Source: Echinostoma caproni (Eukaryota; Platyhelminthes; Trematoda; Plagiorchiida; Echinostomatidae). Taken from it: DNA of 64,000 nt. The stretch's first letter is position 1. Every line of letters starts with the position of its first letter. Under the pieces are notes generated by a model. The model saw only the letters and a program-made list of their open reading frames with translations, had not been told where the DNA came from and searched no databases. The stretch covers positions 1-64,000 of the forward strand of contig UZAN01040750.1 in the NCBI GenBank assembly GCA_900618425.1. The letters run 5' to 3'. Both the position numbers and the translations under genes were made by a program. Below, piece by piece: positions 41,901 to 56,900 of this stretch.

Positions 41901-44900
41901 GATTGCTCAGTACTTGAAGGTGCTTCTGTTGTGGTATCACAGAGATGGAATATAACCTGAAGGTGTCGAACAAACTGGATGTGAATCTGATCAACACTGA
42001 TGAGCATATCGATCCAGCATGATCGACTGGTGTCCCAGTGCAACCGCTTGAGGCTTAGCTTATGAATTCTATTGCAGCATAATGCTACGGAGGTTAGTAA
42101 TGGCTCAAGCGTTGATCACACATGATTCATTGGTATCAGCGGAGGGGGACGAACACACACACAGACTGGTACGCCTACTAGCAAGATAAACAACCAATAT
42201 ATGTGTCATGGGAATTGGGGAGTGTGTGACCGAGGCAGGTCTCACAATCGCTTCCCAGCACTTCAGCGGTAGGTAGAGAAATTTGTGCTGCATGGTAGTC
42301 ATCCAGACATCGCTGGGAGGCTTGTCAGCGCCGACGACGTCAAGGAGACAGCTTGAAATGACCCTCAAACATCTTGAGATGCTGCTCAGACAACTTGAAA
42401 TGATAATCTGACAGCTCGAAATGATGCGCAGCCAACTTGAAGTGATATTCGGACAACAAAAGGTATAAATGATTCTGCTCCAATCTGCTAGCTCCCGGAA
42501 TCAATAAGTACAACAGCACATTTTGCTTTCATATAGTCTGTCTAATAAGGGACGATTATTCCAAGAGCATTCACTTTATTTGCTCAACAAAATGAGTAGA
42601 TTTTTTTTCGTAATCGGTCAGTCAAAATGGTCTCGAAGGAGAAGTATCATGCATTTCTCCTTGTACCTAACTGTAATCGAAGATTCAAAGATTCAAAGAT
42701 TTATTATGGGAATAACTTACAAGCTCATGCTTTTCTGGTCCCATAGGTTCTTGCGGTGGAGTAAAAAACAGTGATACATACAATTCTTTGTGTAAAATGT
42801 CACGTGATACGTGCGTTTTCCACTGCTTCACGCAGCTCCACAAAAGTACATTTGCCATCGGTTGGGCAATCGTGGCTAGAGGTTTTCTTCCTTTATTTCA
42901 CTTGGATACGGATTTTCTTCGTGATATGAGGTACCAGTTGATTTGGTCCAAGCTGTTTGAGTTCTATATTTGCCTAACTGGTCTGGTTGATCCCCCGAAC
43001 GACGTTTACTGGAGCGCCAACACTAAATCGGTATCCATCATGCAAACGCAGCAACGTAATCCTGTTCGATCACTGATTTGCATGTGATGCGTGTGTGTAC
43101 CACTATGAGCCCGGGGAGAGAGAGGCATCCTTAATTAGTATTCCAAAAATTGACCGGTTTGAACTTACTGCCTGAGGAGCTATCAAATGGCATTCCATCA
43201 AATTTCATTTTTAGCGATCTCACCCGAACATCTACGACGAAAATACATTTGGTCTGAATTTAAAGATGATATTTTTGGTATCTCTCCTTTTCTGTTTCCA
43301 GAATCCCAGAGTTTGTCGCTTCGAGAATTTTATCACAAAACTGCTATTCAGGCTGTATCGATCAGACCACAGTTTCAAACTATTGTTTCTTTCAATCAAC
43401 CCACAAAGTCCGATAGAAAAATATAATAAAATAATACGTTTTCCCAGTAATTTGGTATATAATATATCCAAATATTCTGTTCCGTGAATAGCGCACTTGA
43501 TGCTCTTTTTATAGAACCTGCTTTATTGGGAACTTTCTATATACGTCTGTGATATTTAGATCGGGTCGAATGACTAAAATCATCATTCTTTGAATCGTTA
43601 TCGAACGATAGAAGATTCATCTCGATCATTCGGGTAGACCACGTTCCGAATACACGAGCACAATATCATTTTAACGAATAATATTGATTCCATGAAAACC
43701 GATCCAACTGTAAAGGTTACCCCTATCCCAGTACCTCACGTTATGTTGCCTGACTATAGTTCACTGAGAACTGCATTGGAATTGTTGTAATTTCAACAAT
43801 TTCAACAAAGGTGCGTTCCATTCTTATACCCCCATAGTTTGGCGTTCTTTGGTTGTTAGCATGTTGATACGGGACTCCAATTCATCTAATGCCTCCACAA
43901 CTTGCTCTTCAGAGATTGGGAAAGTGTGAAAAGTGAGACCAGCCGGGATTAACATTTCGCTCCATATCAGATGAACATTTTAGAACTCGTTCGGTGAATA
44001 CATCGTGTCAAATTGTTATAGTTCAACATGAACAAAATAGTCCTCTTTTGAGAATGCACACTTCTCGTGTAAGATAACACGTTCGGGTTCCTCATTTATT
44101 CGAAATCAAAGCAACTCGTGAACAATCCAATGGTCTGTACGTTCTCTATCACGCAATCTGATAACCTGATATCAGAATCAACTAAGTATATAAGTGAATA
44201 CTTTTGGTATATACTTTTGGTTTGATGTCAACTATATGTATTTCGCAAAGTGCATGATAACGACCTGGTAGACTGCTACTGCATTCAGTGCATCTGGTTT
44301 ACACCATACTTTTTACTGGGGGTCAAGTGTTGTTTCTCGTGCTACAGTACTATTAAACGGTAGCGCCTGTTTTACCAAATGCAGCCTAAGTATTTCTGTG
44401 AAAGGGACGCATATTCATGGTTTATTTAATAACATACACTGTACGCACTCAGCACACACACACACACACGTCTGACAGCTGTCCAGCAGCCCCATAGCAG
44501 ATGTGATCGATTTCGGGGATGAATGAACTACAGCCCAGGTGAATACACACTCGAGAAGCGTGCCCGTGCGCATACAGACACACAGAAGACGCACTCATGT
44601 GTGTATACACGAAAATTCCTAATCCGCCCATAACTCACATGATTTACCGTGTGCAAAGTCAATCAATATTACGACGATTGTGACGTGTCTGTGTACACCC
44701 TGTGCTGAGTCGTCACCCTGAATACTTGAGAATGCCACAAAACGGGGGTTTCTGTATGTATATACACCCCACGAGAACTTACCAGCAATACCAGATTAGG
44801 ATTCCGATGAAGATGATGAATAAAANCGAGGAAAAGTCCAATCACAAGACCGATCGTGGCACTGTAAAAGCCTGAAAGCGGTGTAGGGGGAGATGCGCCA

Positions 44901-47900
44901 GGTTAACATGAGAAGATAGCTCATATATTCTCGTTACGAATTGATGGGAAGTAGTCCACTGAATCAGAACTGTCCGGCTGGCAAGTGAAAAACCATCATG
45001 AGATACGCTTGCCACTTCGCAGTCTGTGCACCTTGGACGATTGCTCGAATCAACATGTGGATTTCGGACTCACCTACATATATACACATGTACACGCACA
45101 CGTGATGACAGTTCTATCTAGATGTTTCTGTAACGACTTACCGAAGTTACTAATCATAAATCAATACATTTTATTCGATAAATACCAGGAAAATATAGGT
45201 TTGTAACTCACGACCTTCCCTAGGTTTATAAACACAGTTCTCAAACTACGTTCAAGTCTGAGACAAAATTGATTTTTATTACCACTATTAGCCGCTCTCT
45301 GAAAGTATTCTCATTGTTTTATACGTGCTCGAAATGAATTTTTCACCGATTCAATGAATAGCATTTGGTACAAACAATCGATTCAATGCAATTTACATTT
45401 GATTATAAAATTGAACTGGGACAAAGTTTTTGAGAAAATAATAAATTTTCCTACAATACCTAACTTTAAATGACTCATTGTATGAAACATTTCAGAGGGA
45501 TGGTTTATGCTGCCAAATATCTTGTATAGTTACACAGATGGACTTCCGACGGGTACCTCTTAAAATTACTTTTCAGAAAACAGCTGATTTTGCCACTTCA
45601 TGGAACGAACCAATTATTCTATTCCTTTCGTGGACTTTCATAGATGTATGCGAGGTTCTAGACTTCTGAGTAAATAAACTGGATTAAACCAGAGGCACTT
45701 GATTGGAAATCTTTGTTCTCTGCATCGACAAAACCTTGTAACAAAAAGGATTGCACTTTTTCCAGTTATCAAAACACTCAATCACTTCAATCTCAGATTG
45801 AATTATTATCTTCAAGATCATCTGAAGACAGTTATTTTTCATGCAAGATAAAATTTTTAAAAAATAAATAATGATACAGACGTTTGCTTTACTCACCGAC
45901 ATAAAATTCACAGTGGTCACCCATGTATTCCGGTGGACATCTGAAACAGCAGAGGAAAATGTTTGAATAATGCGACAACATTTGGACAAAATAGGTTGCA
46001 GTTAAATTATTGCAGTCACTGAAGCGTAACTACGCAAATTAAGCTGATGGCCATCAAAGCAATTATGTGATGGAAATTTTCAATCAAACATATTTACGCA
46101 CATAGCCGCTGGTAGTGGAATTCTAAAGATCTCTTTTTCTGTTTATGATTAGATGAAGTTTGCTTTAGTGTGTACATTGATTCCTAATGAAAAATCGCAA
46201 ACGGACTGGACCAACCACAACTCCTGGTCCAAATATTCAGTCGCACACATTTATTTGTTCTCCTAAATGTGAATGCACGAGTTTATCTTAGGCGGTATTC
46301 AGTGGTCGCTCATCACAACAATATTCTCCTGATCAAACACACTGGGAACCCTGTAAATCAAGTCGATCATTTTTTCGGGTTTGAAGGCCGAGTTAGTTCG
46401 GCGCAGATCATCAGGTAATAGCTAGTTTTATGGCTCTAATTTTCCTGCAATCTGTTTGTGGTTTTTCAATTGCATTCATATGCCCTTTTAAAAACTACTT
46501 CAAACCTGTACGATGAGTTTCAGCAATTTTATTCCATGTTTTACGGGGTTAATCTTGCTGAACCTCACATCACATTTTCTTTGACTGACACAATTCTTTG
46601 GGTCATAACTTCTGCGGAATACTTGGCTGTTTCAAAACCTTATTCTCGCAGACCCGCTCCTTCTGCTCTCCATCGTTTATCTTGCCAAAAATTGTGTCAC
46701 ACTTTACAGTCCCTCCCCTCCAAAAATAGAAAAAGAAACACCTCGCGCGACTTCTTGCGTACCTAAAGAATATGTCTTTTGATTGTCCACATCCGATTTT
46801 GTATAGCCAGGTTTTGCTACCAATTTGACTAATGAAATACGAATCAAACCGAAAAATTAGCTGTGGGAAGTGTGTAAGTGATAGATAGTCATAGTGATTA
46901 GTATCATTCCAGTCCATCAGCAGATAATCTGTATTTGTATTCAACAAATTATATACTGGAGGAACTTAGAGTTATCAACTCATTTTGCACTACTCATGTA
47001 AGGAGCCTCAAAAGACTGTTTCGCCTTTGTTGGAACTAGTCAGAGAGGCTTACGTTTTGGAGCCCTGTTGGAACTCCAACGGTAAACAGCGATACACCAG
47101 CCCTGGTGTCCATAACTTTGCTTGAAATAAGACAAGAAAATAGGTATCTGTGATTACAATAAAGTAATACCTGTTGTAACAGGTAACAGGTATTCTTTAT
47201 TCCGAGAGATGCTCTAAGGAACCCAATTGGTTTGTTGATTTGATACCGATTCGAACTTCGTCATCAATCCAATCGCATACCGTTTTACGCCTGGATTCTA
47301 TGCAATGACAAGTACATCGGTCAGATATCGCTTGTCAATCAGATCACACGGAGGGATCTGAATTGATGTCAACATGATCTAATTCTGTTTTGATCTGTGC
47401 TGTGAACACATCCGGGTGACGCACACCCGTGTGCACACATGCACACACACAACTGTCCAGCACACAGACACACGGGTGACCAATCACCCATCCGATTTGA
47501 ACTCGATGATAACCTCGTTTCCAGTACTAAACCGACGGGGTGCGTTGTTTTGACACAGTCCAGCAAGTGGCCAGTGTTTCCACCAGCCTGGTACTTTTGT
47601 TCATTGTCTAATCGACCCAGAGTGCATCAAAGTGATTGCACATGGTACAGTGAGAATGAATACAGATCAAAGTCTGATATTGTTTGCACTGCACTCCCAA
47701 GGATTACTGTAACTATTATCATGATTGTCAATGCACATATGGTTCGCGCACAATGTACCAAGCTGAAAAGCCACTCCACAAAACGCTAGTACGATTCCCA
47801 GTGTCACAAATCGATCGATCGATCGAAGCAATGTGAAGGTGTGGGCAGGAGTGGACTATTCGACTTCACCAAAGTGGGTCATGAAATTACCCTACTTACC

Positions 47901-50900
47901 TTATCCACGGAAAACTGGTTTGTGATTTCTTCATGATTCTCAATGATGCTTCATTTCTTCTATTTTCTTTTTAAAAAGGTAGTTACTTCCGGCAGTCGTG
48001 AAACTAGTTCTGCAGGATTAATTTGCTGGTCACTTTATTACAGAACAGGATCACATCCCGAACAAAGTTGACTATTGTCCTCGCACAACAGTCAACGCCC
48101 AAAGTGTCATGGAAACGACCACCAAATTGGCATCAGACAAGCGCAAATTTACCCGCGCCCTTGATTGCCCACTCGTATGTTCTTCATTCGCTTAGTCCGT
48201 GACCAAACTTTTCAGCCTGAGTTATGGATTAAATTGTCTTTCAATAGTTTATTCAAATTCAAGCAATCACCGTAAACTTTTTCTTCTCATTATTTCGATT
48301 CTTATGGAGACTACGTCCATGGGTCTATTCTGCTCACAAATATACACAGAACACCTGTTGGATTGAACACTGTTGTATCAGAAGATGATGGTAACAGTTC
48401 AGATAAATTAGGTACTAGGTTATCAACAGCAGCGGAAAGTTTGTTCCTTTCTTATTTGTTAAGCGCTGATGGAAAACTCAAGAGCATTTCTTTTTCGCGG
48501 GTTCATGAAAAAAAATTGGCTCCTAATCTATTTGGCCTTGCAACATCATAAACCACACTGAGCTCGAGCGCGAACAATATGGAAACGCTTTTGATGCGTG
48601 AATGTGGCACTGTTACGACACAGAATCAGGAAGGATACAGTACGAATTTTGGAGTATTGAGTATATGTAGACATCTCCATCCTCAACGGGTTTAAGTCAC
48701 TTAAAGCACCTAGTCCACACGCATCCTGTGCTGAAGCAAAGTGAATTCAAAATCTTAGAAAAAAATCACACTTTCCGAAAACAACTAGCAGTGAACACGT
48801 AGCCTACGCAGAACCGTTTGTCCCTGAGTTCTCAGGGATTTGCCAAAACCAACTGATGGCATGTTCAGTTGCATGTCAGTTATGGCATCTAAGCTAAAGC
48901 AAGATACTGCATTAACTATCATCACGTAACTTGTTGACAACTAAAGACAGTTTTCATCTGTCTGTGGTTCATTTTTCCATAAAATGCAATAAAGTTAAAG
49001 GACGATATTCAAATGCATTTTAAGGGCATTAATATGAGAAAATCTTTCAAAATGTCTTATTGAGCTCTGTCTACTGCCTAATGAACAGGGCGGATACCTG
49101 TTTTCAGTGTTTAACTGATTTCTCCAGACAATTTTAAAATATTTGAGCAATGGTAAATGTCGAATAAATGAATTAAACCATTTTACAATTCCTGCAGAAT
49201 ATTTATCCCCAATACAAGCCTCATAGAAACTGATTCGATATAAAGGGAGTGGACGGAAGCGTTGACGTTTTGTGGGTAGTCAGCCGATTACCTCATAAAG
49301 TGTCTGTTCGAATTTAGTACCGTATCTGTTTTACCACTTATCTATGACCGCAGCTTTCTTCCGGATTGTTTATTCTATATTCATGGTATATGCCCACATT
49401 CGCCAAAGTAACAAGATAATCATTTTATTGGCACAAGTGTAGATTTTTCTCGACCATCGTTTAAGGAAAAACCATGGATAGTAGTTTCATTACAAAGAAT
49501 TATTTTAATTATCCCAACAACCTTGATAAGTTTGCGCAATTCCCGAGTACGCTTTATGAAGCTAACCAACGGTTATTATCATGCGTTTTACTCGTTACCT
49601 GGTTGAGAGCGAACAGTAATATTATGGGAAGAGGCGTTATATGCATGTATCAGACGCAAGCAGGTGAGATACTATTGATGTTGTGACATTTAGCATCTGC
49701 TATGGGTCAGGCTGATGCTATTTGCTTAGCTACGATTGTACCATTGAGAAGAACATTCCTTCAGTGGTTATTTACCGTAGTAAACTCTCCCATCCACCTC
49801 AATTAAGTAAGCATTTCGATTGTTTAAATACGCAAGCAAGTCATGGGATGCCAACAATATCGGAAAGGAAAATTTCAGACATCAATGCATAAAAGATCAT
49901 TTACACGAGTACCGCAAAAAATACCCGAATATTTTCAACGAATGTAAATCATTTCCATTTGTTTGTTTTGATAGAGTCGTATTAATCACAGTTACGAAAC
50001 TCAGCTGTATAATGGGTTTTCAATAACTTTTTATTGCAGAATGCTACATATGGAAAATCGTTCAAACAGTTCTGAATTCTTCTCTTACTGTATAAGTGGA
50101 ATTTTCAAGTTATTTTGTCATACAAGCTGAAGAAAGGACGGTGTAACATGACAGCAGGAACTCAGTTTGGTGAATATAAAGAAGCTTCTCTATTGAAGAT
50201 ATTTCAAATAACGTCAGATTTGGTTAATTAATGCACTCTTATGATTATGTCATAGCCAAAAACCAGGTTATATCAAGAGCCTTCATACGCGGACCTTTTT
50301 TAAACCACGTGCCTTTTTTCTAATAAAACATTGTAGCTTCTTTGTGTAGAGACATAACAATCATGCTAAAATATACTCTTCTACTTCAGATATAAATAGC
50401 AACAATATTCTTCGTAGTTCCCGCTCGCAAGGAGCTATTACAAACTACCAAGGTAATTGAGGTACAAATAAATAACCGAATAGATGATGGGAAAATATCG
50501 CCACCTGTTTCACGCACTTCAGACTCAACTGAAGCAAGACAAAGCTAGATTGTGATTTTTCTGATCACAAAGGCTACCAATTCTTTGATGTTAGTCTTTT
50601 CTTAACATGTCCTGTATGGTGTTTACTTTTCAAGGAACAGTTCCACAAACCGTTGTCAATGTTCAAATTTACCACTTCACAGTAGGCACATAATCAATAA
50701 AAAGGGATAGAGAGTCCTGGTGGGACAACAAACATTTTGTTGTATAATTATTCTGCACAACTTTATAAAAACTCATGATAACCTCAATAATCAGGTTTGG
50801 TCTCTTCCGTGATGATAATGAAGCTACAGGCCAGTTACTCCCACTGACTACGACTAATTCTAAACATATTATCTCGCGTATCGGCCTGACCTTGATGACA

Positions 50901-53900
50901 ATTAACGCCTCTTTGAATGACTGCAGCCAGTTCACTAAGCGGGGCCAGAGGGGATAATCGATTTTCATGAAACTGTTTTATCACTTGCCCCGAGAAGATT
51001 TTGGCAAAAAGAAACAAATATGACTGATGCATTAAAAAACCCATCACTCGAGAAGCAGTTAAACTGAGTGATTTTTGGTTTCTAAAATGTTCTCTACCTG
51101 TAGTCAACGTGCATTGGTTACCTTCTCATACTGTAACTCATGTCAGTATAAAAGCATCCAGTCTATTTATGGTCCAACTTGGACGGACAAAAACTAAAAG
51201 ATGCACGTCCTCTTGGCTGCATTTGTAACAACGTGTTCAGCAACCTTTTATTCAAACTTTCGTCCTACCTGTGGGGATCCTAAATTGGATCGATGGATTG
51301 GCGTAGCTGATGATAACCAAAAATGATTAAACAGATTTAGAGGACATTTTCTGTTTGCATTCTTCTACTTTGTTCTAGCAACAAAGATGAAAGCTGGGAA
51401 ATTCTAGATAACTTTCCAACCTCATTTCTCAAACATTCAGTTGAAGATTAGATTTTACCGAAAGCAAACGGTGGAAAGTTTCAAAATTGCACTCATAAAG
51501 AATCCGCTTTGCTAATCGGTACTCTGGTTCTGTCATTAGCTCCATCTTTATTGCTCATTTTTTCTGATCAAGCTCTGTACGTGTTCAACTGGCTCTCTGT
51601 AAAAGGTCGGCTACCTCACGCACTCTCGGAAAGCTTTCCAAGCTGATGTCAACTGGAACTAATAGTGGGGCTATTTACACACCAAATGAAGGCTAAGTTA
51701 GGAGACTAAAAGTTAACATCATGATTGGTCGGAATACTTTTGCCTAGGGATGTTTGTTTTCATAACTGAACAGACCGGCATGTGCATACCTAACTCAAAA
51801 CTTGCTGCCTCTCAGCACATATGGTTGAATAAAAAAGAGAATCCCCCTGGAATCTACTAAAACTTTGTGGTTCCTCCATTTTGTCGGCTTTTCAGGGTAT
51901 CAGAGAGGAAGAGGAAACAAAGCGCTCCTGGTGTTTAACTAATCAGACCAGTGGTTCCAATCCCTGGGGGTTCAGTCAGTGGATAGAAGGTCTAGGTCTT
52001 ATGTGGTGCACAGCACAAGTACAACAGACATCAGAAAACTGGGTGCTGCTCTGGCATTTTTCCCGTATCCAAACAAAAAGAATGTTTTAGCACAAACACG
52101 AATGTTCACGTGCCTGTCTAGCTTTCTATGGATAACTATTAAGCAGTACAACACTGCATAATTAAGTCTTGATACAAGATGCAAGAGCCAGCCATTCCGA
52201 GTTAACTTTTTGCTTGGAATGCATTTTACTGACGGTTATCCAAGGTGCATCCACATCATACCTGCAATGACATTGTATTCGTTTTATCAAACCAAACATT
52301 CTCCTGTGTGTCAATTCACAACCAACAGTGTAGTTTTGACGTTGTTTCTTTGAGGATGACATTATTTGGAAATCTGTCAACTTCATGCCCCCTCCCGATT
52401 TTTGTTTTGACACATTTTACTAGCGAGAAGATTGTGTGATCACGGACGGGAATCACTGGAAGTCTTTTCCGTCCTTGTGCCCCCGTTGAAACTCCAACCG
52501 CAATTTTTCGCCTTTCGTTTATTTAACGTTATCATGCGCTCTGATTGTTAGTCCTTGACCGTGTAGCTCAAGAGCGAGAATTCCGCTTCCCGGTCTGGAA
52601 GCAAATAAAATTATACGCCTTGTTGATGAGTTCGAAGAAAAGAAGAGAGCAGCTACCCCATGATCTCTGTCGGTCTAACAACCCCGTTCCACTGGAAGAA
52701 GTGCGGTGTAGATTTTCCTTTGGCAACTGTCCCGTCTTTGTTGTCATTCCCTTTCCTTCTGCAGAGTACACTGTAGTAAACAGAATGAAATCAGCAATGC
52801 ATGAAAATTTAGGTTCTACTTTGTAAAATGCATTAGTTCTCCCCCTCTGAGATGCGTAGACCTCCAGTGTTTGGGATTCAATAGTTTACCCAACCTGTGA
52901 AATTCCACCCGAACTGGAATATATCAAATTTTTGACGAGGAATCGGACGCTTTGTGTAATATACTCATGAAAATTAGCGCAGCCAGCTTGTCTGTTGTCT
53001 AAGGACCAAAGAAACAATGACCAGTTTGCTTTTCAGTCTGGCGATTGAGTTACACCCCAAAACCTCACATGAATACGGTATCTCAGCTGGCAAAACCAAA
53101 TGGAGGGTTAGGGTAAACGTCTGTTCACAATCCTCTGCGCAACGCGAGACCATTTCAAAAATGGTTTGTTCTTTTCGCCCACAGCTGTAAACACCCTATC
53201 GTAGCCTCTGTGGTATGTTAACCAGGAAAAACATGTCAACGAAATACTTTTGTGAATATCCCTGATAGATTATACTCCACATTGTCCACAACCAGACAGT
53301 TTGATCCATCATCTGCGGCTTACAGTTCCCAGTGCACATGTGCAGCTTTGTATATATTGGTAAACTCAAAACCCATGTATGTTTCTTCTTCTTCTATCAC
53401 TTTAACCCCCGCACATATTGCGCGCCAAAATAATGGAGACAGACTGCCTAGTTCATCTAATTTTGTCAAAATAAAATGTAGTGATTTCGTTTTGTACGCC
53501 CAAACGATTTTAGGAATGAGAAGATGCATAAAAACTTAAGGTATGATCAAACACGGCAATTTTACTGATACAAAAAATAAAGCTAATTTCGATAAAATCA
53601 TCAAAGCACTTGAGTCATAAATAGGACATGGCGAATCTGTGGTCCGTGTGTTGTCTCTCCTAATATTCGATAATCATTCATCAATGTTGATCAAAGGATC
53701 AGCTGCAATTTACGGCAAGTAGTGAGTTTACCGAGTAGTACATCTAATACCGATGGATCAAAAGAGTTTGTTTTTGGTATTTTAGCTAGTTTCTATACTA
53801 CCATAAAGTGGTATCTTGTTACATGCGGAGGATGGGAAAATGCTCCTGAAGTTCGTTGTGTTAGTTTTCGATATGCTGCCGTAATTACGGACGTGTCAAC

Positions 53901-56900
53901 AGCAACTGTTCAGCGTTACGTAGACACCACTTCTCCCCACCCTCCACCCTCCAATCTGCTGTGAAACTCAGACTTCCTAACCGAAATTAAGCGAGAAAGC
54001 ACCAGCAGAGCATTTAAAACGAACCGTGTACTGCCAATTTCAACAAGAGCTGTGCAACGACCATCGCAAGAAATTCCACTACCGAAGTAGAAGAATATGA
54101 GATTGGTGGGTTCGTTTTATGCAACATCGAACTCAGGGGAGGTCATAATGGGCCGTAGACTGAACGCACCGGTAGAGGAAAACTTAATTTGGTAACTAGG
54201 TACTGTTTGCTCTGCATTGATTAGATTAACATTACCACTGGCATGAAATATGTGTCAAATGGGAAACTTACTGAATAACGATAAATTAATACCCGAGATG
54301 TTTTTATCGCAGCTGGTTTGAGTCATTTAATGTCCGTGGACGATAACCAAAATGCAGCAAAACTATATAGAGACACTTGAAAGTGTCTTTTTGTTTTTTA
54401 TCTTAAAAGTGATGATAGGGAGCACATCTTTTCAACCGATAAAGCGCCACAATATTATTATTACATATCATTACGGCTCGGTCACCCATTTTGTACAATT
54501 CATATTTCGGCTCGTTTCATACGAGCAACCTCTGAAGACCGTTGGCCAAGGGAGTATATCAAAGTGCTGAAACCCATGACTTCATTATTCTGATCAGAAT
54601 CACGTAGTACACAGGGTGAGAAACGGTACCACTGCAGTTTCCACAAGGTTTTTCAGCAACATTTAAGGCGGTTTGGTCGCGTTTGAGAAAAAAGGCGTCA
54701 GGTGATCTTCCACTGGTCTCATCTGTATTAGAATATATTCATGATTAATATTTCTGCATTGTTTCAGCTATTGAATATTTTCATTTTTTCTGCTTTTCCC
54801 TGGCCTCCGTGGTTGTCATATAAAACTGACCGTTGCAGTGTTCAAATTTACAAAACTAGACTAAAGGATTTCGCGTGTCCTTATAATTTTGGCATTGTGT
54901 TTGTATGACCAGTCACTGATGAGCATTGAGGGAAGCAGACACATTGATTGCTCATTGTTTCCCCTGCCGATCGGTGTCAATACGGATCGGATATTGAACT
55001 TTGAATTTCATCGTGTGCTACTCACTACCACTGCACACAAAGCCACGTGAATGTAAAATTTTCGTACACTGTGTTCTCTTAGTGGGTGTTTCAAAAGAGA
55101 GAACAGAGAGCCAAAAGTCCGGTAAAGTTGTCATTCACAGAATGGTGCGTGTCTTTCGGATGAGCTCACATTCACACGGAGAGGGTACGTCAAGATCCAT
55201 GTAACTTGATTTTGTATCGTGAATCATATCATTCTTGTGTTTGAACTTTGAATTGGTCAACTAATTGTTCACTCACGTGAGCGATTTTTGTGAATACCTG
55301 CCTAATAAGTTGGTGTTGAAAATGTTCTGAAAACATTCTGTTAATAACTTGTTTGGAATTCAGTTCAACCGCTTTTTTCATCTTGGTTAACCTTCTAATG
55401 ATTGTATAACAAATTCATGGTAAAGCAAAACTGTTGCCACCGATTTTTTTCACAGCACTTTTAGCCTTGACACCAAATTTCTACCAGGATACCGCTAAAC
55501 CCATCTCACCGTCTTTACTCACATCTTAGCAAATCTATCTCTATATCTACCACTTGTTTCAAGAAATCTAGTAGCACTGTTCGTCTTTTTGTAATACCAT
55601 ACACTGCACAGTTTTTTAACACCGATTTTGTTTTTGAAAGCATTAAACTCAGACTTTGCAAAATTTATTGGCTTGCGGTATATCATCATTCACTCTGTCT
55701 CTATCTTGCCATTTCTACTGCAGATGAGTGATTGTGTGGTAGTTGAATATCCGTCCCCATGAGGTGAATTTAAGCAGCTTCCCGATTTGACCTGACTTGG
55801 CTTAGCTTACTTGAACAGATCACTGTCTTCTTGTTATACAATTTCGTAACTGCAACTTCAAACAGCAATATTGATTTTATTTCCTTTTTTATTTATTCAG
55901 TATTTAATTGTATAACCTAATTTCATGAATGGACCGTTATCAACCAGAGGCCATCTGGATAAAAACAAAAGCCGAGAACATGGTTGGCAGTGATGGCGTG
56001 TGAACACACAATCTACTGATGGATGTTCCAGTGAGCTCGGCAACCTCGTATTGGCTGCTAATTTGCAATTAGCAACCAACCTGAAGGAACAAAACTTCTT
56101 AGCGCCATTATTTACCCGGATGCATACTGCCGTTAGTTAAGTGAGGTTCTATGCAAATTAGTATAAAAATGACAAATTTTTCCACTGAATTTCCTCAAGC
56201 TCTTCAGCAGTAAATATGCAGAATTGTTGTTTGTTCGTACAAATCAAATGTTTCAGTAATAAAACAAAGAAAAACGAATTTAAAAAGCATCTATACAAGA
56301 AACTAGATCATCCACAAGCAAACAGTGGCCAAACGACACCCTGTCCACATGATAACCTAGTAGTCATCTTTCTCATTATCAAATAACAATGATGTTTCAC
56401 GCGAGTCTGCATGAACTGGCTTTGATTGGTCAAAATACCAAGGTCCCGAGTGTTCACATGATCAGAAGTCTCCATGGGTTTTTTATGGAGCTGAACCCTG
56501 GCTGTTGGAAAGGCACTCTCTATGGATTTGCCTGATACACGTGATTTGGTGATGATATGTGACTCCAAAATGACCAGAACTGAACAGAACAGAATGATAT
56601 TCTGTATGAATGATTGAACTCAATATTTAGGATGGAAATTGGAGATAAAAACAAATTGTTAGGAAAATCATGAATACATCCCGAAATAACAAATGTTCTT
56701 CCGTCTTAGATTGATGTTTTCAGAAAATGCACTTTGATTATGAGGACGAACGGCACCGTATTATCAATCTACTTTGCGTTCCGTTTGATTTCATTCCCAT
56801 ACCCACTACATTAAAAATAAACCAGGAAAATGATCACTCAAAACTACGACAATAAGTTCACCAACGGTTCAAACTGACCAAAGATTTCAGTATCGTAGAG

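Noticed and set aside
41990..42020. CTGATGAG as a third hammerhead
   Set aside because: There is no GAAAC or pairing stem nearby. The same applies to CTGATGAG near 54917.
48339..48410. Plus-strand exon-like stretch with good acceptor
   Set aside because: The donor is weak, no partner exon fits, and such stretches are expected by chance in this DNA.
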